A stretch of 35,362 bases of DNA from Alphaproteobacteria bacterium (GTDB taxonomy: Bacteria; Pseudomonadota; Alphaproteobacteria; Sphingomonadales; Sphingomonadaceae), in contig QBLU01000039.1 of assembly GCA_003241875.1 (NCBI GenBank), positions 1-35,362 of the forward strand, given 5' to 3'. The position numbers and the translations under genes were made by a program. The notes below the pieces were generated by a model that worked only from the letters and a program-made list of their open reading frames with translations, was not told the DNA's origin and made no database searches. Positions 6,910 to 16,514 of the stretch are shown piece by piece; within the stretch, counting starts at the first letter, position 1, and each line of letters starts with the position of its first letter.

Positions 6910-8691
6910 ATGCACGCCTATCGCACCCATAATTGCGGCGCCCTGCGCGCCACCGACGCCGGCGCTGCTGCCCGGTTGTCGGGCTGGATCCATCGCAAGC
7001 GCGATCATGGCGGCGTGCTGTTCATCGATCTGCGCGACCATTTCGGGCTGACCCAGATCGTCGTCGGCCCGGCCTCGCCGGCATTCGAGACGCTCGATCG
7101 CGCCCGGCTCGAATCGGTGGTGACGATCACCGGCGATGTGGTGGCGCGCGAAGGTGGCGCGGTGAACCCCAACCTCGCCACTGGCGATATCGAGGTGCGG
7201 GCGACCGCCGTGACGGTGCAGTCGGCGGCCAGCGAGCTGCCGCTGCCGGTGGCGGGCGACGCCGAATACCCCGAGGACATCCGGCTCAAGTATCGCTTCC
7301 TCGACCTTCGCCGCGACCGGCTGCACGCCAACATGATGCTGCGCTCGAACGTCATCGCGTCGCTGCGCCGCCGCATGATCGAGCAGGGCTTTACCGAGTT
7401 CCAGACCCCGATCCTGACCGCGTCGTCGCCCGAGGGCGCGCGCGATTACCTGGTGCCGAGCCGCGTGCACCCGGGCAAATTCTATGCGCTGCCGCAGGCG
7501 CCGCAGATGTTCAAGCAGCTGCTGATGGTCGCCGGCTTCGACCGCTATTTCCAGATCGCGCCGTGCTTCCGCGACGAGGATGCCCGCGCCGATCGCAGCC
7601 CTGGCGAGTTCTACCAGCTCGATTTCGAAATGAGCTTTGTCACGCAAGACGATGTTTTTGCGGCGATCGAGCCGGTGCTGGCTGGCGTATTCGCGGAAAA
7701 TGCCGGCTTTGGCGGCCGTGCGCCCTGGGCGGTGACCGAGGGGGCGTTCCCGCGCATCCCCTATGCGGAATCGATGCTGAAATACGGCAACGACAAGCCC
7801 GACCTGCGGAACCCCATCGAGATTCAGGACGTCACCGAGCAGTTCCGCGGCTCGGGTTTCGGCCTGTTCGCCAAGATGGTCGAGAGCGGCAATGTCGTGC
7901 GCGCCATCCCGTCGCCGGGCACCGCCGAAAAGAGTCGCAAGTTCTTCGACGAGATGAACGACTGGGCGCGCGCCGAGGGCTATGCGGGCCTGGGCTATGT
8001 CACCCGCAAGGGCGGCGAGTTCGGCGGGCCGATTGCCAAGAACCATGGCGAGGCCGGCATCCAGGCGGTTTACGACCAGCTCGGGCTGGGGCCGGACGAC
8101 GGCTGCTTCTTTGCCGCCGGCAAGGAAAGCCAGGCGGCCAAGCTCGCCGGGCTGGCGCGGACCCGGGTCGGCCAGCAGCTGGGCATCATCGAGCAGGACA
8201 CCTTCAAATTCTGCTGGATCGTCGATTTCCCGATGTTCGAGTATGACGAGGACGCCAAGAAGATCGATTTCAGCCACAACCCGTTCTCGATGCCGCAGGG
8301 CGAGCTCGAGGCGCTGGAAACCCAGGACCCGCTGACGATCAAGGCGTATCAATACGACATCGTTTGCAATGGCGTCGAACTGTCGTCGGGCGCCATCCGC
8401 AACCATCGGCCGGAAATCATGTACAAGGCCTTTGAAATCGCCGGCTACAGCCGCGATGATGTCGACCGTGATTTTGCCGGCATGATCAACGCCTTCAAGT
8501 TCGGCGCGCCGCCGCATGGTGGTTCGGCGCCGGGTGTCGACCGCATGGTCATGCTGATTGCCGACGAGCCCAACATCCGCGAGGTCGTCGTCTTCCCGAT
8601 GAACCAGAAGGCCGAAGACCTGATGATGAACGCGCCGAATGTGGCGACCGCGAAGCAGCTGCGCGAGCTGCACATCCGGGTGGTCGAGTAG
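6910..8691 (+). CDS. aspS: Aspartyl-tRNA synthetase, probably non-discriminating Asp/Asx type
   Basis: Class IIb synthetase charging tRNA-Asp. The 593 residues match the bacterial form: an N-terminal OB-fold anticodon-binding domain (to about 110), class II motif 2 in [15 protein letters not shown], the bacterial insertion domain, and motif 3 in [18 protein letters not shown]. The anticodon-domain segment RDHGG (31-35) carries His where tRNA-Asp-specific bacterial enzymes have Leu. That His is a mark of enzymes that also charge tRNA-Asn for later amidation by GatCAB; this is inference from the P. aeruginosa case. The start at 6910 gives the usual [10 protein letters not shown] beginning. ppk2 starts on the base after the stop codon. 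Confidence 0.97.
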   Translation: MHAYRTHNCGALRATDAGAAARLSGWIHRKRDHGGVLFIDLRDHFGLTQIVVGPASPAFETLDRARLESVVTITGDVVAREGGAVNPNLATGDIEVRATAVTVQSAASELPLPVAGDAEYPEDIRLKYRFLDLRRDRLHANMMLRSNVIASLRRRMIEQGFTEFQTPILTASSPEGARDYLVPSRVHPGKFYALPQAPQMFKQLLMVAGFDRYFQIAPCFRDEDARADRSPGEFYQLDFEMSFVTQDDVFAAIEPVLAGVFAENAGFGGRAPWAVTEGAFPRIPYAESMLKYGNDKPDLRNPIEIQDVTEQFRGSGFGLFAKMVESGNVVRAIPSPGTAEKSRKFFDEMNDWARAEGYAGLGYVTRKGGEFGGPIAKNHGEAGIQAVYDQLGLGPDDGCFFAAGKESQAAKLAGLARTRVGQQLGIIEQDTFKFCWIVDFPMFEYDEDAKKIDFSHNPFSMPQGELEALETQDPLTIKAYQYDIVCNGVELSSGAIRNHRPEIMYKAFEIAGYSRDDVDRDFAGMINAFKFGAPPHGGSAPGVDRMVMLIADEPNIREVVVFPMNQKAEDLMMNAPNVATAKQLRELHIRVVE

Positions 8692-9471
8692 ATGTCCAAG
8701 CTGCGCCTCAAGCATTTCGAAGACGTCATTCCGGTCGACCGCAAGACCTACAAGGCGCGGCTGGAGACCCTGCAGCACCAGATGGAGTTGATCCAGGCGG
8801 CCTATATCTGCCGCAACCTGCGCGCCATGATCGCGCTCGAAGGCTGGGATGCCGGCGGCAAGGGTGGGCTGATCAAGCGGCTGACCGAGACGCTCGACCC
8901 GCGCTATACCGAAGTCTGGCCGATCGGGGCGCCGACCGAGATCGAGCGCGGCGAGCATTATCTCGAACGCTTCTGGCGGCGGCTGCCCGACAAGCGCGAG
9001 ATCACGGTGTTCGATCGCAGCTGGTACGGCCGCGTCCTCGTCGAGCGCGTCGACGGCTTTGCCACGCCGGCGCAATGGGGCCGCGCCTATGACGAGATCA
9101 ACCAGTTCGAGGCCGTGCAGGCCGCCGACGGAGTGCGTATCGTCAAGCTGTTCCTGCACGTGACCCAGGGCGAGCAGGATCGCCGCCTCAAGGAACGGCT
9201 GGAAGTGCCTTGGAAACGCTGGAAAACCGGGCTCGACGATTATCACAACCGGTCACAGCGCGATGCCTATACCGAGGCCTATCACGACATGTTCGACAAG
9301 ACCTCGACCGAGATCGCACCGTGGACGGTCATCGCCGCCGACGACAAGAAGGCGGCGCGGCTGGCCGGCATGGAGGCGGTGGTCAAGGGTTTGGGAGCAG
9401 GGGTCGACCTCAGCTGGCCCGATATCAGCCCCGAGCTGGAAAAGGCCGCGAAAAAGGCCGGCGTGCTCTGA
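8692..9471 (+). CDS. ppk2: Polyphosphate kinase 2 family protein, class II-like (polyP:AMP phosphotransferase)
   Basis: A 259-residue kinase using polyphosphate to phosphorylate nucleotides. Walker A is EGWDAGGKGG (50-59), Walker B FDRSWYGR (107-114), and the lid region RLEVPWKRWKTG is near 170-180. The W in EGWD and the LIKRL continuation resemble class II enzymes, which convert AMP to ADP, rather than class I (EGRDAAGKGG) or class III (QGMDAAGKDG). This subclass call is tentative. The ATG directly abuts the aspS stop with no gap, so the pair is co-transcribed. The stop is only 9 bases from the convergent slt stop. Confidence 0.9.
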   Translation: MSKLRLKHFEDVIPVDRKTYKARLETLQHQMELIQAAYICRNLRAMIALEGWDAGGKGGLIKRLTETLDPRYTEVWPIGAPTEIERGEHYLERFWRRLPDKREITVFDRSWYGRVLVERVDGFATPAQWGRAYDEINQFEAVQAADGVRIVKLFLHVTQGEQDRRLKERLEVPWKRWKTGLDDYHNRSQRDAYTEAYHDMFDKTSTEIAPWTVIAADDKKAARLAGMEAVVKGLGAGVDLSWPDISPELEKAAKKAGVL

Positions 9472-9480
9472 TCTCTCGCC

Positions 9481-11526
9481 TCAGCCGGGCGTGCCCTTGC
9501 CGAGATAGGCGCTGAGCCGGTTGGTTGTCGGCATCACCGCCGTCTGCGGGTGCATCAGGTCGTAGACCACGGCGTTTTCGAGCACGCGCTGGACATAGTT
9601 GCGGGTTTCCGACAGCGGGATTGCCTCGATCCAGTCGATGGTGTCGACGGCGTCGCTGCGGGGATCGCCGTTGGCATTGAGGAACTTGCGGACGTTGCCA
9701 GGACCGGCGTTATAGCCTGCCACCGCCAGCACGTGCGAGCCGCCGAAGTTGCTTTTGAGCCGGGCGAAATAGGCTGAACCCAGGGTGACATTGTAGATCG
9801 GATCGCTGCTCAGCCGCTCGGTCGAGGCCGGCAGGCCCAGCTTGCCGGCCTGTTCGGCGGCGGTGCCCGGCAGCAGCTGCATCAGGCCGCGGGCATTGGC
9901 CGATGACAGGGCGGTGCGGTCGAACTGGCTTTCCTGCCGGGTGATGGCGTGAATGACGGTGAACTGGCTCGACAGGCTTGCCGGTAGGGTGAGCGTCGGG
10001 AAGGCGGCATCGAGCAGCGCCAGTTCGCCGATGCTGCGTGCCGATTTGCCGGCGTAGACGCCGACATCGGGCCGGTCGAGCGGCTTGGCGAGGCCAGCCA
10101 CCAGCGCCTGCTGCAGGGGTGTGTCGGCGCGGTCGGCGAGGTGGCGCAGGAAGATCGTCTGGCGGCCGCGATCGCCGATGTCGCCGAGCGCCGTCGCCGC
10201 CCTGACCAGCGGATCGGCGCGGAAGGTGTTGGCCGTATTGGCCGGGATCGCCGGCGCCGGAATCCGGTTGATCACCAGCGGGCGGGCCAGGCGCTCCGAC
10301 GCGAGCTGGCCGTAAAAATAATCGAAATGCGTCGCCGCGGCGGCATAGGCGGCATTGGCCTCGGACTTGCGCCCGGCGGCCTCGGCGGCGCGGCCGGTCC
10401 AGTAGTCGCCGCGGGTCTGGCTGATCGGCGTGAGGGCGGCCGCCCGGACATTGCGGAAGTGCACCAGCGACTGTGCCGGTTGCCCGAGCTTGCGCAGCGC
10501 CAGCCAGCCGGCGAGCCATTCATTGTCGATGAACTGCACGCGTTCGCCCAGCGACCGTTCGGCGATCGGCTTGTCGGTGCCAAAGGCGTTGTGCCGGGCC
10601 GCAATGCGATAGGCGGCATCGAAATTGCCCGCACGCCACGCCTGACGGACGAATTCCAGCCGGGCCTTCAGCCAGGTTTCGGGATCGAGCACCTTGCCCG
10701 GCACCGTGCCGCCGGCGGCGAGCAGCGCCTGGGCGCCGGCGACATCGCTGCGACGCAGCCATTGCGCGCGGTCGAGCAGCAGGCCGGGATCGTCGCGCAG
10801 CGATTGCGGAACGCCGGCCAGGCGATTGAGCGCGTCGGGCGAATTGCTGCGCAGGGCGATGCGGGCGAGCAGCCACAGACGATGGTCCATGTCGATGCGC
10901 GGCAGCATCCGGGCGGCAGCAGTGGTCTGGCCGCTCCACAACAGGCGATCGGCGCGCGCCAGGTGATCCGCCGCGGTCAGGTCGTTTTCAAACCGGTCGA
11001 GCAACTGCGCCTCGGCGACGGCGTCGAGGCCGGAGGTGCGCCAGGCTTCGGCAGCGGCGCTGCGCGCCTCGGCACCGCGGCCGGTGGCGGCCAGTGCCTC
11101 GGCATGGCGCAGCCGGGCGATTGCCGTCAGCGGCGGAAACTGGCGGAAATAGGCAATGCGATCGGCTGGTGCGACAGTGTCGTCGATGCTCTTTTCGGCC
11201 AGGCGGCGGATCGTCACGGTCTGCGGCCAGTCGGGATTGTTGCGCAGGAACAGGGCATATTCGGGGAACACGCCCGGGTAGCGCTCGCGGCGCAGGCGAT
11301 CCCAGGTGACGACGGTGTCGAGCACCGCGACGCTGCCCACGCCGACCAGCGGCGATCCGGCGACGCCCGAAAACTGGCCGGCGGCGTTGTTGGCGAGGCG
11401 CTGGACGTACAGGCTGCGGGTGCCCTCGTCGATGGCCGCGAACGCTGGTGCGGCGGTGCCCAGCAGCATTGCCAGGCCCACCACGGCACCAAAGACATTG
11501 CTTGCCATTCCTGCGCTGCGCTTCAT
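9481..11526 (-). CDS. Soluble-type lytic murein transglycosylase (Slt family)
   Basis: Periplasmic enzyme cleaving the MurNAc-GlcNAc bond of peptidoglycan with formation of 1,6-anhydro-muramyl ends. The 681-residue protein has a signal peptide (MKRSAGMASNVFGAVVGLAM..., cut after AFA), a long alpha-helical superhelix of TPR-like repeats, and a C-terminal SLT domain. The domain shows the catalytic E532 in RQESQF and the family marks ARGLMQLLPGTA and AGYNAGPGNV. The start at 11526 is chosen because the signal peptide begins there; the longer frame adds 26 polar residues. It is divergent from dapA with a 76-base gap. Confidence 0.93.
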   Translation of the reverse strand: MKRSAGMASNVFGAVVGLAMLLGTAAPAFAAIDEGTRSLYVQRLANNAAGQFSGVAGSPLVGVGSVAVLDTVVTWDRLRRERYPGVFPEYALFLRNNPDWPQTVTIRRLAEKSIDDTVAPADRIAYFRQFPPLTAIARLRHAEALAATGRGAEARSAAAEAWRTSGLDAVAEAQLLDRFENDLTAADHLARADRLLWSGQTTAAARMLPRIDMDHRLWLLARIALRSNSPDALNRLAGVPQSLRDDPGLLLDRAQWLRRSDVAGAQALLAAGGTVPGKVLDPETWLKARLEFVRQAWRAGNFDAAYRIAARHNAFGTDKPIAERSLGERVQFIDNEWLAGWLALRKLGQPAQSLVHFRNVRAAALTPISQTRGDYWTGRAAEAAGRKSEANAAYAAAATHFDYFYGQLASERLARPLVINRIPAPAIPANTANTFRADPLVRAATALGDIGDRGRQTIFLRHLADRADTPLQQALVAGLAKPLDRPDVGVYAGKSARSIGELALLDAAFPTLTLPASLSSQFTVIHAITRQESQFDRTALSSANARGLMQLLPGTAAEQAGKLGLPASTERLSSDPIYNVTLGSAYFARLKSNFGGSHVLAVAGYNAGPGNVRKFLNANGDPRSDAVDTIDWIEAIPLSETRNYVQRVLENAVVYDLMHPQTAVMPTTNRLSAYLGKGTPG

Positions 11527-11602
11527 ATCAACTTTGGTCCCGAACACTGGATTTTCCGCATAGGCGGTAACCGGGCCGGGGTGAAGAGTTTCGAGGGAAG
11601 AC

Positions 11603-12475
11603 ATGTTTCAGGGTTCGATCCCGGCGCTGGTGACGCCGTTCAAGGACGGCGCGGTCGACCTTGCCGGCTTAGCGGCGTTCGTCGACTGGCAGATCACCGA
11701 AGGCTCAACGGGCCTGGTCCCCGTCGGCACCACCGGCGAATCGCCAACGCTCAGCCATGCCGAACATTATGCCGTCATCACCGCTTGCGTCGAAACGGCG
11801 GCCAAGCGCGTGCCGGTCATCGCCGGCTGCGGGTCCAACGATACCGCCACCGCCATCGCGCACATGGCCCATGCCGAAAAGGTCGGCGCCGATGCCGCGC
11901 TGATCGTCGTGCCCTATTACAACAAGCCCAGCCAGGCCGGGCTGATCGCGCATTTCACCGCCCTGACCGAAAGCTCCCGGCTGCCGATCATCATCTACAA
12001 CATCCCCGGGCGCAGCGTCGCTGACATGAGCACCGAGACGATGGCGGCGCTGGCGAAACTGCCGCGCATCATCGGGGTCAAGGACGCGACGGGCAATCTG
12101 GCGCGGGTGTCGGCGCAGCGCGAGGCTTGTGGCGCGGATTTCCTCCAGCTTTCGGGCAACGACGACATGGCGTTGGGCTTCAACGCGATGGGTGGGGTGG
12201 GGGCGATCTCCGTCACCGCCAATGTCGCGCCCCGGCTGTGCGCGCAGTTCCAGGCGGCAACGCTGGCCGGTGATTTCCGCACCGCGCTCGCCATCAACGA
12301 CCGGCTGTATCCGCTCCACGCTGCCCTGTTCAGCGACACCTCGCCCGGGCCGACGAAATACGCACTGGCGCGTTTGGGGCACATGACCACCGACGTCCGC
12401 CTGCCGATCATCGAACCCGACGCCGCCTCACGAGCCGCGGTCGATGCTGCGCTCGTCCATGCCGGGCTCGCCTGA
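11603..12475 (+). CDS. dapA: 4-hydroxy-tetrahydrodipicolinate synthase
   Basis: First committed enzyme of lysine/diaminopimelate synthesis: it condenses pyruvate with aspartate semialdehyde. The 290-residue TIM barrel shows the Schiff-base lysine K160 (IIGVKDATG), Y132 in IIIYNIPGR, and the T43-T44 pair in [20 protein letters not shown] site precedes the ATG. The TGA shares one base with the smpB ATG (TGATG), so the genes are co-translated. It heads a run dapA-smpB-sulfite-oxidase-like-kinase with no gaps. Confidence 0.97.
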   Translation: MFQGSIPALVTPFKDGAVDLAGLAAFVDWQITEGSTGLVPVGTTGESPTLSHAEHYAVITACVETAAKRVPVIAGCGSNDTATAIAHMAHAEKVGADAALIVVPYYNKPSQAGLIAHFTALTESSRLPIIIYNIPGRSVADMSTETMAALAKLPRIIGVKDATGNLARVSAQREACGADFLQLSGNDDMALGFNAMGGVGAISVTANVAPRLCAQFQAATLAGDFRTALAINDRLYPLHAALFSDTSPGPTKYALARLGHMTTDVRLPIIEPDAASRAAVDAALVHAGLA

Positions 12476-12954
12476 TGGTCCGGCCGCACAAGGAGACCGT
12501 GAAGGTCAAGACCGTCGCCGAGAACCGGCGCGCGCGGTATGAGTACTTCATCGAGGACGTGGTCGAGGCCGGCATCGCGCTTGCGGGCACCGAGGTCAAG
12601 GCGCTGCGGGGCGGCGAGGGCAGCATCGCCGAGGCCTATGCCGAGTTGAAGGACGGCCAGATGTGGCTGGTCAACGCCAACATCCCCGAATTCAGCCACG
12701 GCAACCGCTTCAACCATGAGCCGAAGCGGCCAAGGAAGCTGCTGCTCCACGAGCGCCAGATCAACAAGATGGGGGCGGCAGTGGCGCGCCAGGGCATGAC
12801 GCTGATCCCGCTGTCGATCTACTTCAACGACCGCGGCCGCGCCAAGGTCGAGCTGGCGCTGGGCAAGGGCAAGCAGCTCCACGACAAGCGCGAGACGGAG
12901 AAGACCCGCGACTGGAAGCGGGAAGCGGCGCGCATCATGCGGGACCGCGGCTGA
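12475..12954 (+). CDS. smpB: SsrA-binding protein SmpB
   Basis: tmRNA partner for rescue of stalled ribosomes (trans-translation). The 159 residues are the normal size. The family blocks [39 protein letters not shown] and [12 protein letters not shown] are intact, and the basic C-terminal tail ([20 protein letters not shown]) inserts into the mRNA channel. The ATG overlaps dapA by one base, and its stop overlaps the next ATG by one base. The tmRNA gene itself is not in the window. Confidence 0.97.
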   Translation: MVRPHKETVKVKTVAENRRARYEYFIEDVVEAGIALAGTEVKALRGGEGSIAEAYAELKDGQMWLVNANIPEFSHGNRFNHEPKRPRKLLLHERQINKMGAAVARQGMTLIPLSIYFNDRGRAKVELALGKGKQLHDKRETEKTRDWKREAARIMRDRG

Positions 12955-13607
12955 TGACGGAGGGCTCCGGCATCAGGGACAAGCTGGTCGCCGTGAAGCA
13001 GGCCTGGGCCCGCGCCGGCCGTTTGCTGACCGGGACGCCCGACGAGGAACACGCCCATCGCCTGCCGCCGGGGCAGCGGCTGGTCACCAACTGGCCGGTG
13101 CTCGATCTGGGCATCCAGCCCGATGTGCCCCGCTCCGAATGGCGGCTGACGGTCGATGGCGCCGTCGTCAATCCGATCGCCTGGGACTGGGAAGCGCTGC
13201 TGGCCCAGCCGCCATTCGAGGATGTGTCGGATATCCACTGCGTCACCCAATGGTCGCGCTACGACAATCGCTGGCAGGGGGTTTCGACCCAGCACCTGCT
13301 GTCGGTCGTGCAGCCGCAGCCCAATGCCGCCCATGTCGTGCTCCACGGCTATGACGGCTATACGACCAACGTGCGGCTCGACCATTTTGCCGAGGCCGAC
13401 TGCCTGTTGGCGCACAGCCACGACGGCGCGCCGATCACGCGGGAGCATGGCGGGCCGGTGCGCGCCATCATTCCGCGCTATTATCTGTGGAAGTCGGCGA
13501 AGTGGCTGAAACGCATCGAGATCGTGGCCAGCGACAAGCCCGGTTTCTGGGAAACCCGCGGCTATCACAATGAAGGCGACCCCTGGACGGAGCAGCGCTA
13601 CGGCTGA
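12954..13607 (+). CDS. Sulfite oxidase-like molybdopterin-dependent oxidoreductase
   Basis: A 217-residue protein of the oxidoreductase molybdopterin-binding (SUOX) fold. C96 in DIHCVTQWSRYDNRWQG is the expected molybdenum-ligating cysteine. The conserved block GYTTNVRLDHF, followed by GGPVRAIIPRYYLWKSAKW, completes the domain. It has no signal peptide and no dimerisation domain, unlike true sulfite oxidase or periplasmic MsrP, so it is a short cytosolic form of unknown substrate. It starts within the smpB stop (TGATG), and its 3' end overlaps the start of the downstream kinase by 38 bases. Confidence 0.88.
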   Translation: MTEGSGIRDKLVAVKQAWARAGRLLTGTPDEEHAHRLPPGQRLVTNWPVLDLGIQPDVPRSEWRLTVDGAVVNPIAWDWEALLAQPPFEDVSDIHCVTQWSRYDNRWQGVSTQHLLSVVQPQPNAAHVVLHGYDGYTTNVRLDHFAEADCLLAHSHDGAPITREHGGPVRAIIPRYYLWKSAKWLKRIEIVASDKPGFWETRGYHNEGDPWTEQRYG

Positions 13608-15165
13608 GGATCGGCCTTCGGACGCGCTGCAGCAGCCCGACGGCTGGCCGGCGCCCTATGCCGATGGCGAGGCCAGCCCATGGATCGCCAAGGTGTTGAT
13701 GACGCTGCCGATGGCGCTGGCGCTGTTGTCGCGCAACGGCCGCATCGTGATCGGCAACGACGCGCTGTTCGCGACCGTCGGCGCTGGCTGCCGGCCGGGG
13801 GCCAGGCCGGAATGGCTGGTGGTGCCCGACGATGCCGACCGGATTGCCGCCGCCGTCAGGCAGGCCATCGACAATAATCTGGGGCTCGAGGTGCTGGCCG
13901 CGCTGCAGAATCGTCCCGACGACAAGCAGATCATCACCATCACGCCGGTGCCGCCCGGTTTCGGGGTCGCCGCGATCATGGCGCTGCGCGATATTCGCGA
14001 CCGGCAGCGACTGGAGGCGCAGGTCGCCGCTGCCACGCGGATGCAGGCCGTCGGCCAGCTGGCGGGTGGCATCGCCCATGATTTCAACAACATCCTGACC
14101 GCCGTTCTGGCCCTGACGGATCAATTGCTCGAACGGCATCCCCCGGGCTCCCCCGACCATGAGAGCCTCGACGAGATCGGCCGCAATGGCCGGCGGGCGG
14201 CGGCGCTGGTCGAACAGCTGCTGGCTTTTGCGCGGCAACAGCCGCAGCGGCAACAGGTTCTCGAGCTGATGCCGTTGATCGAGGCCCTGCGGCCTTTGCT
14301 GGCGCAGCTGCTCGGGCAGGGGGTGACGCTCGAAATCGGCGGCGACCTGCGTAATGCCGTTCGCGCCGATCCCGGGCAGATCGAGCAGGTCATCGTCAAC
14401 CTGGCGGTCAATGCCCGCGATGCGATGGGCGGTACCGGGCGGGTCGGCATCGCGCTGCGCGACGTCCGGGCCGCCGAAATCGCGGCCCTCGGCCATCGCA
14501 TCATTCCCCATTCCGATCATGTCGTCATCGATGTGAGCGACACCGGGGAGGGTATTCCGACGGCGATCGCCGGCAAGATCTTCGAGCCGTTCTTCACCAC
14601 CAAGCCGATGGGGCAGGGTACCGGGCTGGGCCTGTCGACCGTCTATGGCATCGTCAAGCAGAGCGGCGGGTACATCTTCACGCGGCCCGGCGCCGGCGGC
14701 GTGGGCACGGTGTTCAGCATCTTCCTGCCGGCCGTCCCGGCGCCCGAAAAGGTGGCGCCGCCGCCGCCGCCCCAGCGCAGCGCGGCGGTGTCGATCACCG
14801 GCACGCGTGTCTTGCTGGTCGAGGACGACCCCGCGGTGCGCAGCATCCTGGAACGGGGATTGAAGCGCCAGGGCGCCGAGGTGACCACAGCGCCAGAGGC
14901 CATGTCGGCGCTCGCGCATCTCGACGGGGAGGCGGTATTCGATGTCCTGGTGTCGGACGTGATGATGCCCGGTATCGACGGTGTCGAGCTGGCGTCGCGG
15001 GCGCTGACGGTGCGGCCGGGGCTGGCAATCGTGCTGATGTCGGGCTTTGCCGAGCCGCCTTTGCACCGGGCCGCCAACGCGCGCGGCGTGTTGTTCGTTG
15101 CGAAACCGTTTGCATTGGCGGATCTGACGGCGGCGATTGGCGAAGCGCAGCGCGCAACACATTGA
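13570..15165 (+). CDS. cckA: CckA-like hybrid sensor histidine kinase, no membrane segment
   Basis: A hybrid kinase of 531 residues: a PAS-like sensor (about 40-145), HisKA with H170 in [14 protein letters not shown], an HATPase domain with N, G1 and G2 boxes ([30 protein letters not shown]), a Pro-rich linker, and a receiver domain with D463 (SDVMMPG) and K512. The GGIAHDFNN box, domain order and position just before recA match CckA, which controls the CtrA cell-cycle and motility pathway in alphaproteobacteria. Caulobacter CckA has two N-terminal membrane segments and tandem PAS domains; here no hydrophobic segment is visible, and there is a single PAS. The ATG at 13570 lies inside the upstream gene without a ribosome site; residue 44 (13699) is an alternative start. 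Confidence 0.75.
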   Translation: MKATPGRSSATAEDRPSDALQQPDGWPAPYADGEASPWIAKVLMTLPMALALLSRNGRIVIGNDALFATVGAGCRPGARPEWLVVPDDADRIAAAVRQAIDNNLGLEVLAALQNRPDDKQIITITPVPPGFGVAAIMALRDIRDRQRLEAQVAAATRMQAVGQLAGGIAHDFNNILTAVLALTDQLLERHPPGSPDHESLDEIGRNGRRAAALVEQLLAFARQQPQRQQVLELMPLIEALRPLLAQLLGQGVTLEIGGDLRNAVRADPGQIEQVIVNLAVNARDAMGGTGRVGIALRDVRAAEIAALGHRIIPHSDHVVIDVSDTGEGIPTAIAGKIFEPFFTTKPMGQGTGLGLSTVYGIVKQSGGYIFTRPGAGGVGTVFSIFLPAVPAPEKVAPPPPPQRSAAVSITGTRVLLVEDDPAVRSILERGLKRQGAEVTTAPEAMSALAHLDGEAVFDVLVSDVMMPGIDGVELASRALTVRPGLAIVLMSGFAEPPLHRAANARGVLFVAKPFALADLTAAIGEAQRATH

Positions 15166-15199
15166 TTCTGCTATTATTACCCCGGATGACAAAATCCGC

Positions 15200-15237
15200 G
15201 TTCTCCCCTTGTTCTGTAGGAACAAATGCGATACAAG
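15200..15237 (+). promoter_or_regulatory. LexA (SOS) box and overlapping promoter of recA
   Basis: GTTC-N7-GTTC (15200-15214) is the alphaproteobacterial LexA box. It overlaps a plausible -35 element TTGTTC (15209-15214), which is 17 bases from TACAAG (15232-15237). The second GTTC also forms a dyad with GAAC (15220-15223). LexA binding here would block the promoter until DNA damage. Confidence 0.8.
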
Positions 15238-15284
15238 TGCACCATTGACGTGATGCGACAGACGTTTACGAAAGGGCGGAGAGC

Positions 15285-16355
15285 ATGGCAGCGGCATTGA
15301 AGGTAGTTGACGGCAGCATGGACAGGCAAAAGGCGCTTGAGGCAGCTCTCGCCCAGATCGATCGGGCTTTCGGCAAGGGCTCGGTGATGAAGCTGGGCTC
15401 GCGCGAGACCATGGAGGTCGAGGCGATTTCGTCGGGGTCGCTGGGCCTCGACATCGCGCTCGGCATCGGCGGCCTGCCGCGCGGCCGCGTCATCGAGATC
15501 TACGGCCCGGAAAGCTCCGGCAAGACGACGCTGGCGCTGCACGCGATTGCCGAGGCGCAGCGTGGTGGCGGCACGGCGGCATTCGTCGATGCCGAGCACG
15601 CGCTCGATCCGTCTTATGCCAAGAAGCTCGGCGTCAACATCGACGAGCTGATCGTCTCGCAGCCGGATACCGGCGAACAGGCGCTCGAGATCGTCGATAC
15701 GCTGGTGCGCTCCAATGCCATCGACGTGCTGGTCGTCGATTCGGTCGCCGCACTGGTGCCGCGGGCCGAAATCGAAGGCGAGATGGGCGACAGCCATGTC
15801 GGCCTGCAGGCGCGGTTGATGTCGCAGTCGCTCAGGAAGCTGACCGGATCGATCAGCCGGTCGCGCTGCATGGTGATCTTCATCAACCAGCTGCGCATGA
15901 AGATCGGCGTGATGTACGGCAACCCGGAGACGACGACCGGCGGCAACGCGCTGAAGTTCTACGCTTCGGTCCGCCTCGACATTCGCCGGACCGGCCAGAT
16001 CAAGGACCGTGACGAGGTTGTCGGCAACACCACCCGGGTGAAGGTCGTCAAGAACAAGGTGGCGCCGCCGTTCAAGCAGGTCGAATTCGACATCATGTAC
16101 GGCGAGGGCATTTCCAAGCTTGGCGAAATCCTCGATCTCGGCGTCAAGGCCGGTGTCGTCGAAAAGTCCGGCGCCTGGTTCAGTCATGATTCGATCCGGA
16201 TCGGGCAGGGCCGCGAAAACGCCAAGAAGTATCTGAAGGAACATCCCGAGATGGCCGCGAAGATCGAAAAGGTCATTCGCGACAATGCCTCGGGCATCTC
16301 CGACGCGCTGATGGCCGGCCCCGACGCCGACGATGGCGACGACGCCGAAATGTAG
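15285..16355 (+). CDS. recA: Recombinase RecA
   Basis: Central homologous recombination and SOS protein: it forms ATP-dependent filaments on single-stranded DNA and stimulates LexA self-cleavage. The 356 residues are standard. Walker A GPESSGKT is at 74-81, the Walker B strand is in [13 protein letters not shown], and loop L2 is at about 200-215 ([16 protein letters not shown]). The acidic C-terminal tail ([10 protein letters not shown]) is intact. GGAG precedes the ATG. It is preceded by a LexA box and followed by a strong hairpin, so it is a single-gene SOS unit. Confidence 0.99.
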   Translation: MAAALKVVDGSMDRQKALEAALAQIDRAFGKGSVMKLGSRETMEVEAISSGSLGLDIALGIGGLPRGRVIEIYGPESSGKTTLALHAIAEAQRGGGTAAFVDAEHALDPSYAKKLGVNIDELIVSQPDTGEQALEIVDTLVRSNAIDVLVVDSVAALVPRAEIEGEMGDSHVGLQARLMSQSLRKLTGSISRSRCMVIFINQLRMKIGVMYGNPETTTGGNALKFYASVRLDIRRTGQIKDRDEVVGNTTRVKVVKNKVAPPFKQVEFDIMYGEGISKLGEILDLGVKAGVVEKSGAWFSHDSIRIGQGRENAKKYLKEHPEMAAKIEKVIRDNASGISDALMAGPDADDGDDAEM

Positions 16356-16365
16356 GTTCCTCTGG

Positions 16366-16395
16366 CCCGGTCCGTTGCAATTGCGGCGGACCGGG
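16366..16395 (+). terminator. Hairpin terminator after recA
   Basis: A 9-bp perfect inverted repeat (16366-16374 with 16387-16395, CCCGGTCCG / CGGACCGGG) with a 12-base loop starts 10 bases after the recA stop. Only a short TT follows, so termination may be partly factor-assisted. Confidence 0.65.
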
Positions 16396-16514
16396 TTCGG
16401 GACCTTAGCGCACCATCGGTGGCGCTCTGAATTCACTTCCTGAAATCGCCGCCTTAGACTGGCGTCTGAAATCGAAGGTTGACCCGACCCGCCAAAACGG
16501 CCGAATTGCGGGTC

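Noticed and set aside
6724-9246. An 840-codon open frame on the minus strand opposite aspS and ppk2
   Set aside because: Both plus-strand genes are complete and conserved. The antisense product has the composition typical of such shadows (HR/RQ/DD-rich) and no motif.
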